Part shown: positions 1-11,900 of the stretch, one piece after another
How positions within the stretch are numbered: position 1 is the stretch's first letter
Layout: the number at the start of each line of letters is the position of its first letter
NCBI GenBank assembly: GCA_000467715.1
Contig: AJFK01000854.1
Coordinates: 1-64,000, forward strand
From: Hysterium pulicare CBS 123377
Lineage: Eukaryota > Ascomycota > Dothideomycetes > Hysteriales > Hysteriaceae
DNA: 64,000 bases
Reading direction: 5' to 3'
The notes under the pieces: model-generated
Told to the model about the DNA's origin: nothing
The model's database searches: none
The model's input: the letters and a program-made list of their open reading frames with translations, nothing else
Position numbers and translations under genes: made by a program

Positions 1-850
1 ACTAATTAGTTTAATATAGATATTAGAAAAGGAGAGGTTATTATTATAATATATAGAAGGAGTAAATCCTTAAAATTAATAAAGATGCGGCTAATTTAGC
101 TCTTTTTTAAGCTTATTATATAAATATAGTTATATAACTAAATTAAATTGCAATAAGGCATAGGATAGACAAGAAGCTGCAAGAATGCTATTAGATAAGG
201 CTATGGATAAACTAGATGCGTGGTTGAAGGTTATTGGAATTAGATAATTTAATTGCTTACTGCACTGCGGCCTGCCGCCTTGGAATGTCCGAAGGGTGGA
301 GGATTCTCCTATTTGATTGCGATGGCTGCTTGCCAGGAACGAGATTAGCGCAGGCCACGGACCGCCAGAGTTAGCTTGTGTCAGAGTCGCAAGGGGGTGA
401 ATTGCACGCCCAAAATAATCGCTGCAGCCCGGGTCCCCAGCAACAGACCTCTACACCACCACACCCCTCTCACGCTTCGACGAGAACGGGAGGGATACTC
501 TACCTGCGCAAACAATCCTTCAGCCTCTCGCCGACTCTTTGTATATGTCTTGGTCTTCCGGAATGACCTGAAACCACCACGCCTTGCATTTCAACATCTC
601 CACACAGCCCCCGGTCGGCCCTATCCTTCTTTCCTGGCCAACTTCCAAAACATCGCATGCGACCACGACGCCTCACCCAGGAGGACCTTCGCTCTTTGTT
701 GTTCGACTTTGCTTTCATCTTTCTTTCCACTCGCCGTCTTCGTCGAACTAAAGCCCAGCAAACTCGCATTCTTTGAGGCGCACAATAGCCTTGGCGCTCA
801 CGGCGACACAATTACTTCGAACTCCCCATATTTCTTGGACATGAGTTAGA
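1..850. other. AT-rich left edge and TEA4 upstream region
   Basis: Roughly the first 250 bases are very AT-rich, dominated by TA/AT/TT steps with few GC pairs. From about 260 on the sequence becomes GC-balanced and then pyrimidine-rich up to the Tea4 start. The sharp change looks like the edge of a RIP-degraded repeat, but no element family can be named. The open frame at 376-849 has low-complexity Pro/Ser/Leu composition and no recognisable domain; I read it as promoter and 5' leader of the next gene. Confidence 0.5.
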
Positions 851-3800
851 ATGACGCGACCACATATTGTTAGGGCGGGTATGGCATATCATCTATTCTT
901 CAGAGTCGGAGTGGATTGCTGACTTGGTTTGCTCTATAGACACGCTCGATCTACAGGACAAGACCTCGCCTACCGCACAAGACCACACCCATCAACATGC
1001 ACAGCCAGCACCCCTCGGGATCGGTCCTGCTGCGCCACACCAGGAGGCTGCTCTTAGGCATGTCAGTGAAGAGCGCTCAGCCGAGGAGGAACGATTAAGT
1101 CAGGCATGGAATGACGCCGCACATACACTGCGCGATGACCCTGGCTCCGACGACGAGAGAACTGTGGTTAACAGTATAAATGGGGACCACAGCCTTCAGC
1201 AGGATGAACAAGCTGTGAGGTTGAACGGTGGTATGACTGTGGCGGGGGATGATGGGGACCTGGCAGACGCCGAAGTCGAGGACTTGGACGATGACATGAT
1301 GGACAAAATTTCGAGCTCTCCTTCAATAGACGATGGTGGGTGTTCTTTGCCTTCTTCACCTTGGCCAAAACGGACGTCTTCTTTGACCCCAAATTCTACG
1401 CCGACCTCTTCGCCAGCCAATTCTCCTGTTTCACCAGATTTTATTTCTTCGTCACCCTTCACTACAACACCCCTCCATCTCCCACTTTCTGCTTCTGCAG
1501 TGCGTCGACCATTACCGAGTCCGCCAGTCTCAGGAGCAGGTTTTCATTCCAGATCTTCATATATACCTTCTCCTATTCAATTTTATTCTCCTACAAGACC
1601 TCAAGAGCACCAAGTGCAGTCAAAGGAACATCATCAGCCCAAGGCTAAGTATATATCATTCGCGGATCGCTCCCCGCCGAGATTCGACCCCGAGCTTCGA
1701 CATCACACTCACGAGAACGATCGATACCACCACCTGTCGTTGGTCGAAGCTCGACTTCAAAGTATGCGTCAAGACTCCCAAATGTCGTTACTATCTTCGG
1801 AGTTCGACGAAGAAGATTTGCACGAGCTTCTTCTTCCGATTGACGACCCATTACTGGATAACAGCTTCGACCACCTGGCCCAACCGCTGGACACGATCAC
1901 GGAAACCCCATTCCCTGGTAACAACGATGACGACTGTTGGATCGATGACAGCGATGCCGATTCTGCGGAGGATGAGAATTGTGGCGATGATGATTCTGAT
2001 GACAATTTCTTTTCTGATGATCCTCGTTGTGTTGATTTCGGATGGGGTGGAGAGTGCTTACGAGAGACAGAGGACATTGACTTCGAATTCGTTTACGCCC
2101 TGCATACCTTCGTCGCCACCGTAGAAGGCCAAGCCAATGCCACAAAGGGAGATACCATGGTTCTTCTTGATGATAGTAACAGCTATTGGTGGCTGGTCAG
2201 GGTGGTCAAGGACAGCAGCATTGGTATGCTTCTCATTTTGACGAATTCTTCTTTGGCTAAACTATTTCTTCAGGATATCTACCCGCGGAACACATCGAGA
2301 CACCCACTGAGCGATTAGCACGGTTGAACAAGCATCGGAACATTGATGTAGGCTTATTATTAGCGTGTTTGAGAAGCTACTAATATCGTGTGCCAGCTTT
2401 CTGCTACAATGTTAGGTGACACCGCGGAGAAATCGAAGAACCCCCTTAAGAAGGCTATGAGACGAAGGAATGCAAAGACCGTACAGTTCGCCGGGAATAC
2501 TTATGTCGAAGCATCTGAGTACGAGTATTCTTCCGATGAAGAAGATGGCGATCAAGAACTTTTCGGCGGTGTGGATCCCCAACAAGCCCAAGTAGAATCC
2601 AGCAATGACCGTTCAGAATCCGAGCCGGAGGAGGGTCTGAAAGTCGAGCCGCTCAAGGTCAATGGCGTGAAGAAAGAAGGGAAACCTATCGCCGTGGAAG
2701 ACGGGGACGGGGTTCGGGACTCAAACGATGGAAATTCGAAGAGTACCGATGACACACAGAAAACTAGTGATGAGATATTCGAGCGTCCTCGTAAGACTTA
2801 GTCTGGCCTTATTGTCCTTATGTTTCTAACTTCATACAGTGGATCAAAAGGTTTCTCGGAATGGAACATTGCGGAATACAGACTCATTCTTCAAGGACGA
2901 GAATACCGAGACACGAAAGATTACTCTCACACCGAATTTGTTGCGCGATGATTCTAGCACTTCGACAACCGGGTCTAGAGAACGTGGACCAAGTTTGGAA
3001 AGCCTGGAGAAGAACGGTTTTGCGGACAAGGTCAAAGATGACAAGAGGAAGAAAGAAAAGAAACCTGGAATGTTGAGTGGTTTGTTCAAAAGGAAGGAAA
3101 AGAAGCCTAAGGATAAGACTAACAGTCAAGACTCCATCGATAGTGACGTCGAGAAGCAATCCGAAGAACTTGGTCGGGGATCGCCTCAATCAAACGAGTC
3201 ACCCACAGAGCGTCAATTCGAGAAAGACTCTAACCGGTCACCCCAGAGACAGCCTTCTAAAGGCAAGCTTCAGAAAATCCAGCGGGGCGGTGATGTCTCC
3301 CCACCCAAGAACAGGCAGGATATGCCAGAGACGGAAAGTCCAGAGCCTACAATTCTGCAGAGTACAGCTCCTTTGAAACCTCGATCGAACGGCCAACAAA
3401 CTGGTGGTAGCATGCGGTTAGTTGTTCCGGAACGGGAGGAAACTACGGAAACATCTCAAGCTCAAGTGTCGTCACCTACGGGAGACCGCTCCGGTACAAT
3501 TGCTTCAGCGGCATCGAAGCTCAACCCGAAGAATATGCTCACCCGAAACGATGGTGAACCGCGTCCCGAGAAGGTCAAGAAGGCCAAGCAGCGCGTCCAA
3601 CTCGACGACTTTGACTCATCCGATGAAGAGGACAAGATGGACCCATTCGCCGATCCAACGGAGATGCAAAACGGACCTTCTCAACAAACTTCCGCAGACT
3701 TAGACGCCGCCGAACGTCTATCCGAATCCCCCGTCCAAATATCTCCAGCAGATGCTCAACCTCTAGAAACCGAACTCGCCCGCAACGTGAGAGCCCAAGA

Positions 3801-4320
3801 TATAGATCCGCATCAACCACCAGAACTCACAGGGGATACTTCAAGCCAAGACTCGAATTCCCCCATCTCCACACCCTCGCCCAACGAAAGCCCTTCCACG
3901 AGCACACCAACAGCACCGAATCTCAATGCTGCCCGTCCTGCTGGCTCACCTTCACCGACCTTACTCAATCCTCCCACTGCCGCCGTCCCAGCCCCACCAA
4001 CCCGTCCCGCGCCCGTCCCGACCGAGGAAATGCAACAGTCGCCACCAGACTCCTCAACTTCAAGCTCGTTGCCCGCCTGGTCTGATGCCAGTCTCCGCTC
4101 TTACTTAGACGACGGCAGCGATATCAGAGACATGCTCGTCGTAGTCAACGACAAGAGCGGTGTCGTGCCCGTAGGACCCGACCATCCCATCATGGCCAGC
4201 CTATTCGTGGAGGAACGTAATACGATGAAAGAGCTAGGTGGGAGATTAGACGGGCTCTTGGGCGAGTGGATTGAGCGGAAGAGGAAGAACAGACTTATGG
4301 GAATGAAAGCTGGGAGGTAG
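851..4320 (+). CDS. TEA4: SH3-domain cell-polarity protein, Tea4/Bud14 family
   Basis: Cell-end polarity factor. In the family it links microtubule-delivered Tea1 to formins and recruits type-1 phosphatase (PP1) to the cortex. Exons read as 851-878, 940-2223, 2274-2347, 2397-2790 and 2840-4320; their sum gives 1086 residues. The start is the ATG at 851 (MTRPHIVRA), joined in frame to DTLDLQD after the first intron. The SH3 domain is at about residues 392-447 (ALHTF, then DDSNSYWWLVR, then GYLPAEHIETP), and exon 3 completes it. A KTVQF sequence at residues 489-493 fits the PP1-docking RVxF consensus, and an acidic SDEED stretch follows. The rest is long, charged, Ser/Pro-rich and probably disordered, with Lys-rich patches in the last exon. 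Family assignment rests on the SH3 and the conserved block after it. Exon junctions are inferred from splice signals and frame continuity. Confidence 0.88.
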
Positions 4321-5059
4321 CATCTATGTTGGGACGAGGATTTGTTGATTTCATATTGGGAGGATGGATGAGTATGGAATGAGATGAGATGGATTTCACG
4401 CTTTCATGTACGAAATGGTGGTATACCCCCTTTTTTTTGCTCTTTGGTTTTCTTACAATCATGGCATACCAGAAGAATGCACGGCGCCCCTTTTAAGGTT
4501 TAATGTTAATGGTGTTATCAGGCGTAAAAGAGGTGGTTGATTTGATCGTCTTTATATTTCTCCCTTCTACATTGAACATAGCTCGAGGCGCAGCTGTGAT
4601 GGCGGCTTTGCATAGCTCCTGGCGCAGATATGCATTTTATCTTTGATCCAGCATATTACATGGGCAGTTTCCCCCCTTGTCCTACTCTTAATTTTCTTAC
4701 GCTCGTTACCACTCCTTTCTCTTTGATTTCCTCTATGGCAGCTAGACTTGGCTCGGCGTCGTGCTGTGCGCTGCGCTGCGCTTTCCACTCCTTCTAGTTT
4801 CGCTTAGTTCCTCTAAAGGCTGGAAGAGGCGTTTTGGAAGCCCTCCGAGTTGTATAAATAGCCCATGGCGTCGGCGAGGAAATTGTATGGAATGAAGTAT
4901 CCTATATTTTCTGCGCAGGGGCTCTGTATATACGAGACGGGTTTAGTTGTATGGGACTTGATTTGGGGTTGGATTCAACCGAAATTATCTCCCGCATGGG
5001 CTGAATCCGTGATGTATGAAGTTTCTTAGCGGCTTTGAGAGGATGTGATGATTCGAAAA
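4321..5059. other. convergent intergenic region (TEA4 / NCS1 permease)
   Basis: Between two convergent genes, so it should hold both 3' UTRs. It has a T-run near 4431-4438 and several T-rich tracts but no credible coding frame. I see no RNA gene or repeat. Confidence 0.5.
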
Positions 5060-7226
5060 TCAGTCCCAGTGACCTTTTCTAGAGCTGTTTACTTGATTCG
5101 AGGGTCTCGCGCTGCTGCTGGTTTTCCGCGGATCTGGCTCCTCGTCATTCATCGTTCCACCATGCCCACCCGCCATAACCTCCTCGTCATACCCGTCAGA
5201 CCCTTCCATGTCAGCTCCATACGCAACCCTGACATTTCTTATCTCATCGCCAACTTCCAGCCACGTCTCGCTGCACGCGGGGATGGGGAAGAACCTAGTA
5301 AGAAGCTTGTACACGAGGCCCGCGACAATGAAGCCGCAGAAGTAGTTGAGGTCGTAGATGCGTTGGGCGCCGATGGGGACTTTACGGCCAACGGCACCGG
5401 CGAATCCGACGACGTTGATGAGGATTCCGGCGATGTAGGCGACGTAGCCGCGCCAGTGGAAGCCCGCCGTGTAGTAGTAAGGGGCGGTTTTCTTGCCGGA
5501 ATAGAGGTCTTTGATTTGGAGGTAGCCTTTTCGGACCCAGTAGTAATCGCAAACCATGACACCTGCAATGGAAGAAAGGAACACTGAATAGGCGGATAGG
5601 TAGGTGGTGAAGGAGTTTGAGGATTCGAGTAAATGCCAGGGACACATGACGAGGCCGACCATAGCGCAGATGTACCCGCCGCGACGGATGTTGAGGAAGC
5701 GGGGAAGGAGCGCCGTCATGTCTGTTCCGGCGGAGACGGAGTTGGCGGCGATGTTTGTGCCGAGCTGGGCGAGGGTGAAAGCTGCCGCAATGATGAAGAC
5801 ACCAAAACGTTGCCCGGAGCCGCCTTCATCTAAGAAGCGGCCGAGGAGATCAAGAGGATTCCAGATTGGATCGCCGCCAAAGATCACGGTGGAGGAGGAG
5901 GAGACGATGATACCGATAAAGGAAGTGATAGCGAAGCCAACGGGAATGGTGATGAGTTGCGACCAGAGTGCATCACTGGGTTTGCGGGCGAAACGGGCAA
6001 AATCGGGGTCATTGACAATGAGAGTTGCGAAGTTGGCGATGGAGCTCATGATACCTTGGACCATTTGCCATCCTAATTTGCTACCGGACAGCTTACCACC
6101 TTGGTGGACGATAGGTCCAATGCCCTTGGCGCGGACGATGGCCCAGATAAAGAAGGCCAAGCCGGCCGTGGGGACGAAGAAGGCCTTGACGGTGAAGAGA
6201 TGGCGGATCTTGTGGACAGGGAACCAAATCGCGGGCAAGCTGCCGAGCCAGAAGAGGAAGAAGCTGGCGAACATGACTGTGTTGGTGCCTGAAGAGGGGA
6301 TGCCGTTGTGGATGTTGTCCTTCGCGTTCTGTCAGAGTCTGTAGGGGACTGTTACGCAGATAGTCACTTACAGGTCTCCAGTTATTCCAAATGGCGCGAA
6401 TCATGAGATAGACACATTCGCCTCCAATCCAAGCTTGCACGCCATACCAGATACAAGCCATTGCAGCTCTGTTGAACACAGGCCATAACGCCCCCCAGAT
6501 GCCAAAAGATGATCGACTCACAACAGGGAAACTAATGTGATACATAGCACCAATACGACCAGTACTACAAACAAAGCAAGCAGCCATAGCATAACCAAAC
6601 CAAACGCAAAGCCATGATTGCCACCAAGAAAGACCAGCAACGATCATAGACGACGAAATCATCCAGGTGTTGATGTTGAACGAGTCGGCTGTTGCACGTG
6701 TTAGTAACCCCGCCGTCAAAGACAATAGAGACAGCAAATCTCTGGAACGTGACGTCTACGTACCGACCCAGAATCCCACAAAGTTCCAAGCACCCCATTG
6801 GCGACGTTCGGGTTCGACGGGCTTCAAATCATGATTGAAGAGCATGAGCTGGGCCGTGGTGAGGCCTGGCTCAGACTCGACTGCCACCTTGTTGGCATAG
6901 TAGCTGAATTTGGAGCCCTTTACTTTCTCCATAATGATGTCGAAGATGGAGTCCTCATCGGTGGAGTGGACAACGACGGAGTTTGCGAAGCGATAGCGGC
7001 TGGATGAAGGGCTGTATATATCCCCCAGGTAATGGCGTGGGGTAGAGGACGAGGATGAGGATGAAACTGTTTGGATCAGAGGCTGTCGCTCGCGATGATC
7101 CGTGTTGCCTCTATCGGCTTCAGGACTCCGGTCTGAGTCGACTGAAGCCGGCCTTGATGTACGACTGTGAAGAAGGTAAGCGGAGAGCTCGATGCTTTCT
7201 TCATTGTCAAGACGGGGTTGAGGCAT
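5060..7226 (-). CDS. NCS1-family nucleobase/allantoin-type permease
   Basis: Plasma-membrane symporter of the NCS1 family (fungal Fur4/Dal4/Fui1 type), importing uracil, uridine, allantoin or a related base. Exons on the minus strand are 7226-6764, 6688-6372 and 6328-5060, giving 682 residues. Family hallmarks: DSFNINTWMISSSMIVAG in the first membrane segments, then GRIGAMYHISFPVVSRSSFG, then AWIGGECVYLMIRAIW, and later CDYYWVRKGYLQIKDLY. About twelve hydrophobic segments follow. The N-terminus before the conserved ANKVAVESEPGLT block is about 115 residues of Ser-rich sequence. The ATG at 7226 keeps it all, but a start at the internal MEKVKGSK (near 6930) would give a length closer to typical family members. 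The substrate cannot be told from sequence by eye. Confidence 0.85.
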
Positions 7227-8917
7227 GCCATATATACATATCCTGTGCCACGAGGATAGACCACCCAAAACGAAAGTCTTTTTGCTCAGCTTGGCCCGAT
7301 TACCGTGGTTTGATTTTGGTTGCGAACTCTGGTAGAGCAGCCTTATCGTACTCTACGTGATCTCCTCTCTGCACTTCAACCTTCTAGATATAAGCTCAAG
7401 GCATCGGATGGAAATTTCTTCTTTCTGTAGCAAGAGGCCGTTCTGCTGCTGGGGCGCCACACGTAGTATCATGTGCGTGGACCCTGTGATGATTGAAATA
7501 ATTGCTATCAGGAGGATGTTGCACGGGTGTTGCAGGGAGCGATGCTCGAGTGCCTTACTCTCGGGCGCGCGGCATTCGCTTAGGACGCCGCAGCCAGCAT
7601 GTTCGAGATACGATGTCCTCCTATGGTCAGGTTGACTCGATGCAAACTGCTAATGAAAGCTCTGATATCATAGCCAGAATCCAGAGCTTCAGATAATCAA
7701 TCTGTGTAGATAAGGTCTGGCCGTCCACCGATCATGTTACATTAGCTCCAGCGCCCATCTACAAGTAGCATAGCTGGGCCGGGGAGATGAAACGGATAAA
7801 GAGTTGCTCGATGTGATCGAGTAAGCGATTGCCCGGGCCTAGCGTGCAACGGCTACGTTCACTACAAGTCAGATCCCACGGACAAATACATCACACGATG
7901 GCGGACTAGCACGCGATCAGATTTCCCAGCTAACCAAGGTTTCCGAGAAGCTAGAAAATCATCACTCATAGTGACCCCATGGGCGCATCGTCTTTAACTC
8001 TCGAATCTTCTACGTCCCCAACCTCTCCAACCTCTCGCTTACTGTTCCACTGTCTTATCAAAAGACACGGTCAATCACACGTCACTATCACCTCCCACCG
8101 TTCGGCTCTGCACTCTGTCCGAAAAGCTCCAAGCGTCAACGCAATCCACGGAAGTGTTCTGCTTTTCCTTCCACCCTTGTCTTCCCGAATCGTTGACCTA
8201 GAACAGTGGCTCACGGCTCTGCAGCTGACCGGGGGCATTGCTTACTATCGATGAAGCTTGACTGGACCCATACTCCTCTCTTGTCCTTGTGTGTCACGCA
8301 AGAGATATGCCCTGCATGACCAACCGCATCAAAGTACTTTCGCTGCCGCGAGCCTGACCAACATGTCTCTCTTATTTCTCTCCTTGCTTGTGCTTAGTTT
8401 ACCAAGATTCTCTCAGCGTATTCACAAAATTGATCATGCTAGAGTTAGTATTGATAGGGAGGTTAGGGTTGAGCCAAGTTAGGTTATACTAGAAAAGCAG
8501 GTCAAGAGTTGAGATTTTGATATTGGGCGGCATATGCTCCATCCCTTTCAAATCTAGAAGCTGGATCTGAGGACCTGTCATTTATTTGCATTTGAAGCGA
8601 ACAAAATCATTCATCACGTCAATTTAAGTCTTAGTTTACCTGTTCATTTCACGCTTTCGAATTGGGTAATATTCTTAGGAAGAGCCGGTCATGACCGACA
8701 GTTTCTCACCGATGACCCAGCGACGAATCTTCTCAGTCCCGAGAACGACTCCATTGCCTCGACTGACTTACGTCGCAAGTAATCCCGCCACAGCTCCACA
8801 AAATGCCTAAATCTCCATAACCATCGACGTCACAACTCTACGGCTTAACTTCGAATCTCTTAAACTCGACATTCTCGAGAACTCCACGATTCCGGCCTCG
8901 CAAAACAAACCTCCGAC
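7227..8917. other. intergenic region, permease promoter side
   Basis: About 1.7 kb between the permease start and the Urb2 stop. Open frames here are short, overlapping and compositionally random. I see no gene, RNA or repeat. It should contain the permease promoter and the Urb2 3' UTR. Confidence 0.45.
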
Positions 8918-11900
8918 TCAAATATCCTCATCCCTCCCACTAACCCTCCTCCACTCTGCCCAAAGCCCCCTCCAAATATCCCTCGTCCCCCCATCCAACC
9001 CAGCATTCATCCCCCTAAGCCCCTGCATATCCAGCAGCGCACACTCCAGCGCAGCCCAAATCCCTGGCATCAACCTCTCTCTAACCGCCGGCTCCAACCT
9101 CCCATTCAACTGACACCTACAAAACCATCCCAGCAAAGGAGAAAGAGACTGGCTTGTATATTCTCTAGCTTTCTTGATAGGGTCGATGAGGTCCTTTCGA
9201 GAGGAATGGCGACGACCGACTGTTACGGCGGAGACGGTGGGCGAGGAGAGGGTTGTTAGGAGACGGGTGTAGGAGATTACGTTTTGAGGGGTTAGGGGGT
9301 TGGTGGTTGGTGAGAGCCAGGGTGCGAGCATGTGGTCGCGACCGGCGTTGGGGAGGAAGAGACACCAGAGGAGGGATTGGAGAAGGGGGACGAGAAGATG
9401 GAACCGGCCGTATAAACGGCTGCGGTGGAGGGAGAGGATCTTGTGTGTAGTTTCGCAGAGGCGGATGTGGATTGCGGGAGCGAAGCGAGAAGGAAATGAA
9501 GGTGCGGATGGGGAGGCGATGATGTTGAGAGTGCTTAGGACGCTTTCGACACCAAATTGGGAGGCAAGGGAAGGCTTGAACGAATCAGCAATGTTCTTAA
9601 GGGGAGGTTGGTAAGGGGTTAGTACCTTATCGTGAAGGATGGTATTGATGCTGTCGAGGATGGCATTGAAACATGCTATGTCCTGGGATACTGAAAGGAG
9701 GCCGCATAATGCAGGAAGAATGCCCGAAAGTTGTTGTTTCTGCTGTTCATCATCGATCGGGGTGTCTGTATCTATTAGTATGTTGTATGGGCAGTCTTTG
9801 GGCTGATAGGACGTACTGCTATAGGTGGAAATCAGAACGTGGAGTATACGCAGAGAAGCTGCATCCACCTGACTGTTTTCTTTCGGCAGAAGTGATTGTA
9901 CTAGTTGCATCATTTTCGGCATTTCAAGGGGCGAAAGGACATCTTGAACGGATCGTATGGCGGCCCAGTATTCTGCAGCAGACAGATCTAGTATGCTCAG
10001 TTTCAATTGCGGTGGTATTGCAGGAAGATATACTTACTTAGGTGTAGTATACGCAGAGAAAACGTCAAGAACTGTTCTAGGTCGCGGTAAGTCTGATATT
10101 TTGCAACGACTTGATGTAGACGAAGCCAAGTACGACGCGTGAATACTCCCTCTGGAAGTTGTTCGGACATGATCGCAGTCTCGATGTGGCTCTCAGGATC
10201 GATCCACTCTTCTACATGGGTCCGTAAGGACTGAAACACTTGCTCTGGAAATTGGTTAGCCAAAAAAAAAAGAAAGAAAAAGACAAAGGCTATGTATCGA
10301 GAAGCTTACCGTTGCCTTGCAAGACCGCATGTGGAATGTTTTTCAAGACGTCAAGTTTGATGTCCAAAAGCCCCTGCACTCCCGAGGCCGGCTCTGTATG
10401 AGTTGCGTTTAATAATTTAATGAACCGCTTCCAGCTCAAAATTGATTCATCAGCTCCGGAAGCCAGCATGGTAGCTTTGAGTGTGACTACTCCTATGGCA
10501 GAGCTCTCGCCAGTCTCAGCAACGAAGTCTTGAAGCATGCGTTTGAAACGCTTAATGAACTTTTTGTTTCGGTCTTGATCTTTCTCAGCCAGAACATGAC
10601 TGCAATTGTAAGGTTAGAAATATACGCAAAAGTGACGACTTTGCCCAAGTCACCTACCTGAGAATCAATCGAATAACAGTCTCGAAAGTGTTCAACACGC
10701 TAGTATAGAAGCTAAGTTCTCTCTCGCGAATCATGCTAGCAACAGTGAATAAGACCGAAGGATCGACGCACTGAAGCATCATTAGCTAAAGCCAATCGGA
10801 TAATATCTGATGATGCTTACAATCTTGGCAGTTGAGTTGGGAACCTGCATGATGTGTGCAACAACCGCTAGCATGCGCAAAGCTTCATCCTTATCATCTA
10901 CCAAAAGGTTTGCCAATCTTTCTGTTATCTGATCCAGTGCACTTTCCCTTTGTTTCCGAGATAGAACGGTTAATGGAGCCTGAAGGAACGAGAGTTCTGA
11001 GGCCCTAACAGCTTCGGTGTCGTCTCCATTTGATATTGCAGCAAAGGTGGCATCTATAAAGTCATCTGGCCTCTATTAGATACAATTTCGAGCTCTTGAA
11101 AAGATTGACATACCCCTAACGTGCAAATCTTGACTTGAGAAAGCATATTCAGCACACACATCCCTGAGCTGCCCAACGAACTTATCGCCATTCGTTCTTG
11201 ACAGCGTAGTGTGTGCGTGATAGAGCAGAGCTCTACGTGCCTCTGTGTGGAGATACCTAAATCTGTGAGCAAATATGATCGAAGAGGCAAGGGCGGGATT
11301 GACTGACTTTAGAAGATTGGGAAATTGTGCAAGTAGTACTTCAACTTCTCTAGTAAAAGGCTGCAATCGTGTTCCATCGATAGGTTTATCCTTTTTGGAA
11401 GGTGCAAGCATAGGCATGAGAGTGAAGATAGTCTTATTTATGTGTCCAGGTAATGCCGTCCCCCATGTAGGAATGCTCCGTAGATGATTCCAGACAGTAA
11501 GCAAGAAATCAAATGCAGCAGTTTTAGAGTCTGTGCTGCTTTTATCCTGCTGCTGGACTCTGCCGATCTCTTTGTATGCCAAGTCAATAATCTTGGAGTC
11601 TACGAATGACTTCTGAGCTTCATACGATGCGTGCACATCAATCGGCCAAAGTAAGGTAAATAATCGCGCTAATATCATCCAAGAGGTGGTCAGATCCGCA
11701 GAATATCGATATACCTCATGATCATGAAGTGAGGCATAGGTTGTCAGCAGAGTAGAGAGCTGCGGCTTCATGCCTTCGATCGTTTCATACGAAGAAATGC
11801 AGCTCAAAGAGGCTTTCAGGACAATAGTGCTGCTGCACGCTTTCCGGAAGCTGTTTTGATTCGTCTTTAGTCCAGGACTTTCGTTGGCGTTTGTTTTGAG

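Noticed and set aside
376-849. 157-codon plus-strand frame upstream of TEA4
   Set aside because: Low-complexity Pro/Ser/Leu composition, no domain, directly in the pyrimidine-rich leader of TEA4; it stops two bases before the TEA4 start.
5604-6344. 246-codon plus-strand frame
   Set aside because: Antisense shadow of the NCS1 permease third exon; Lys/Met-rich and without domain.
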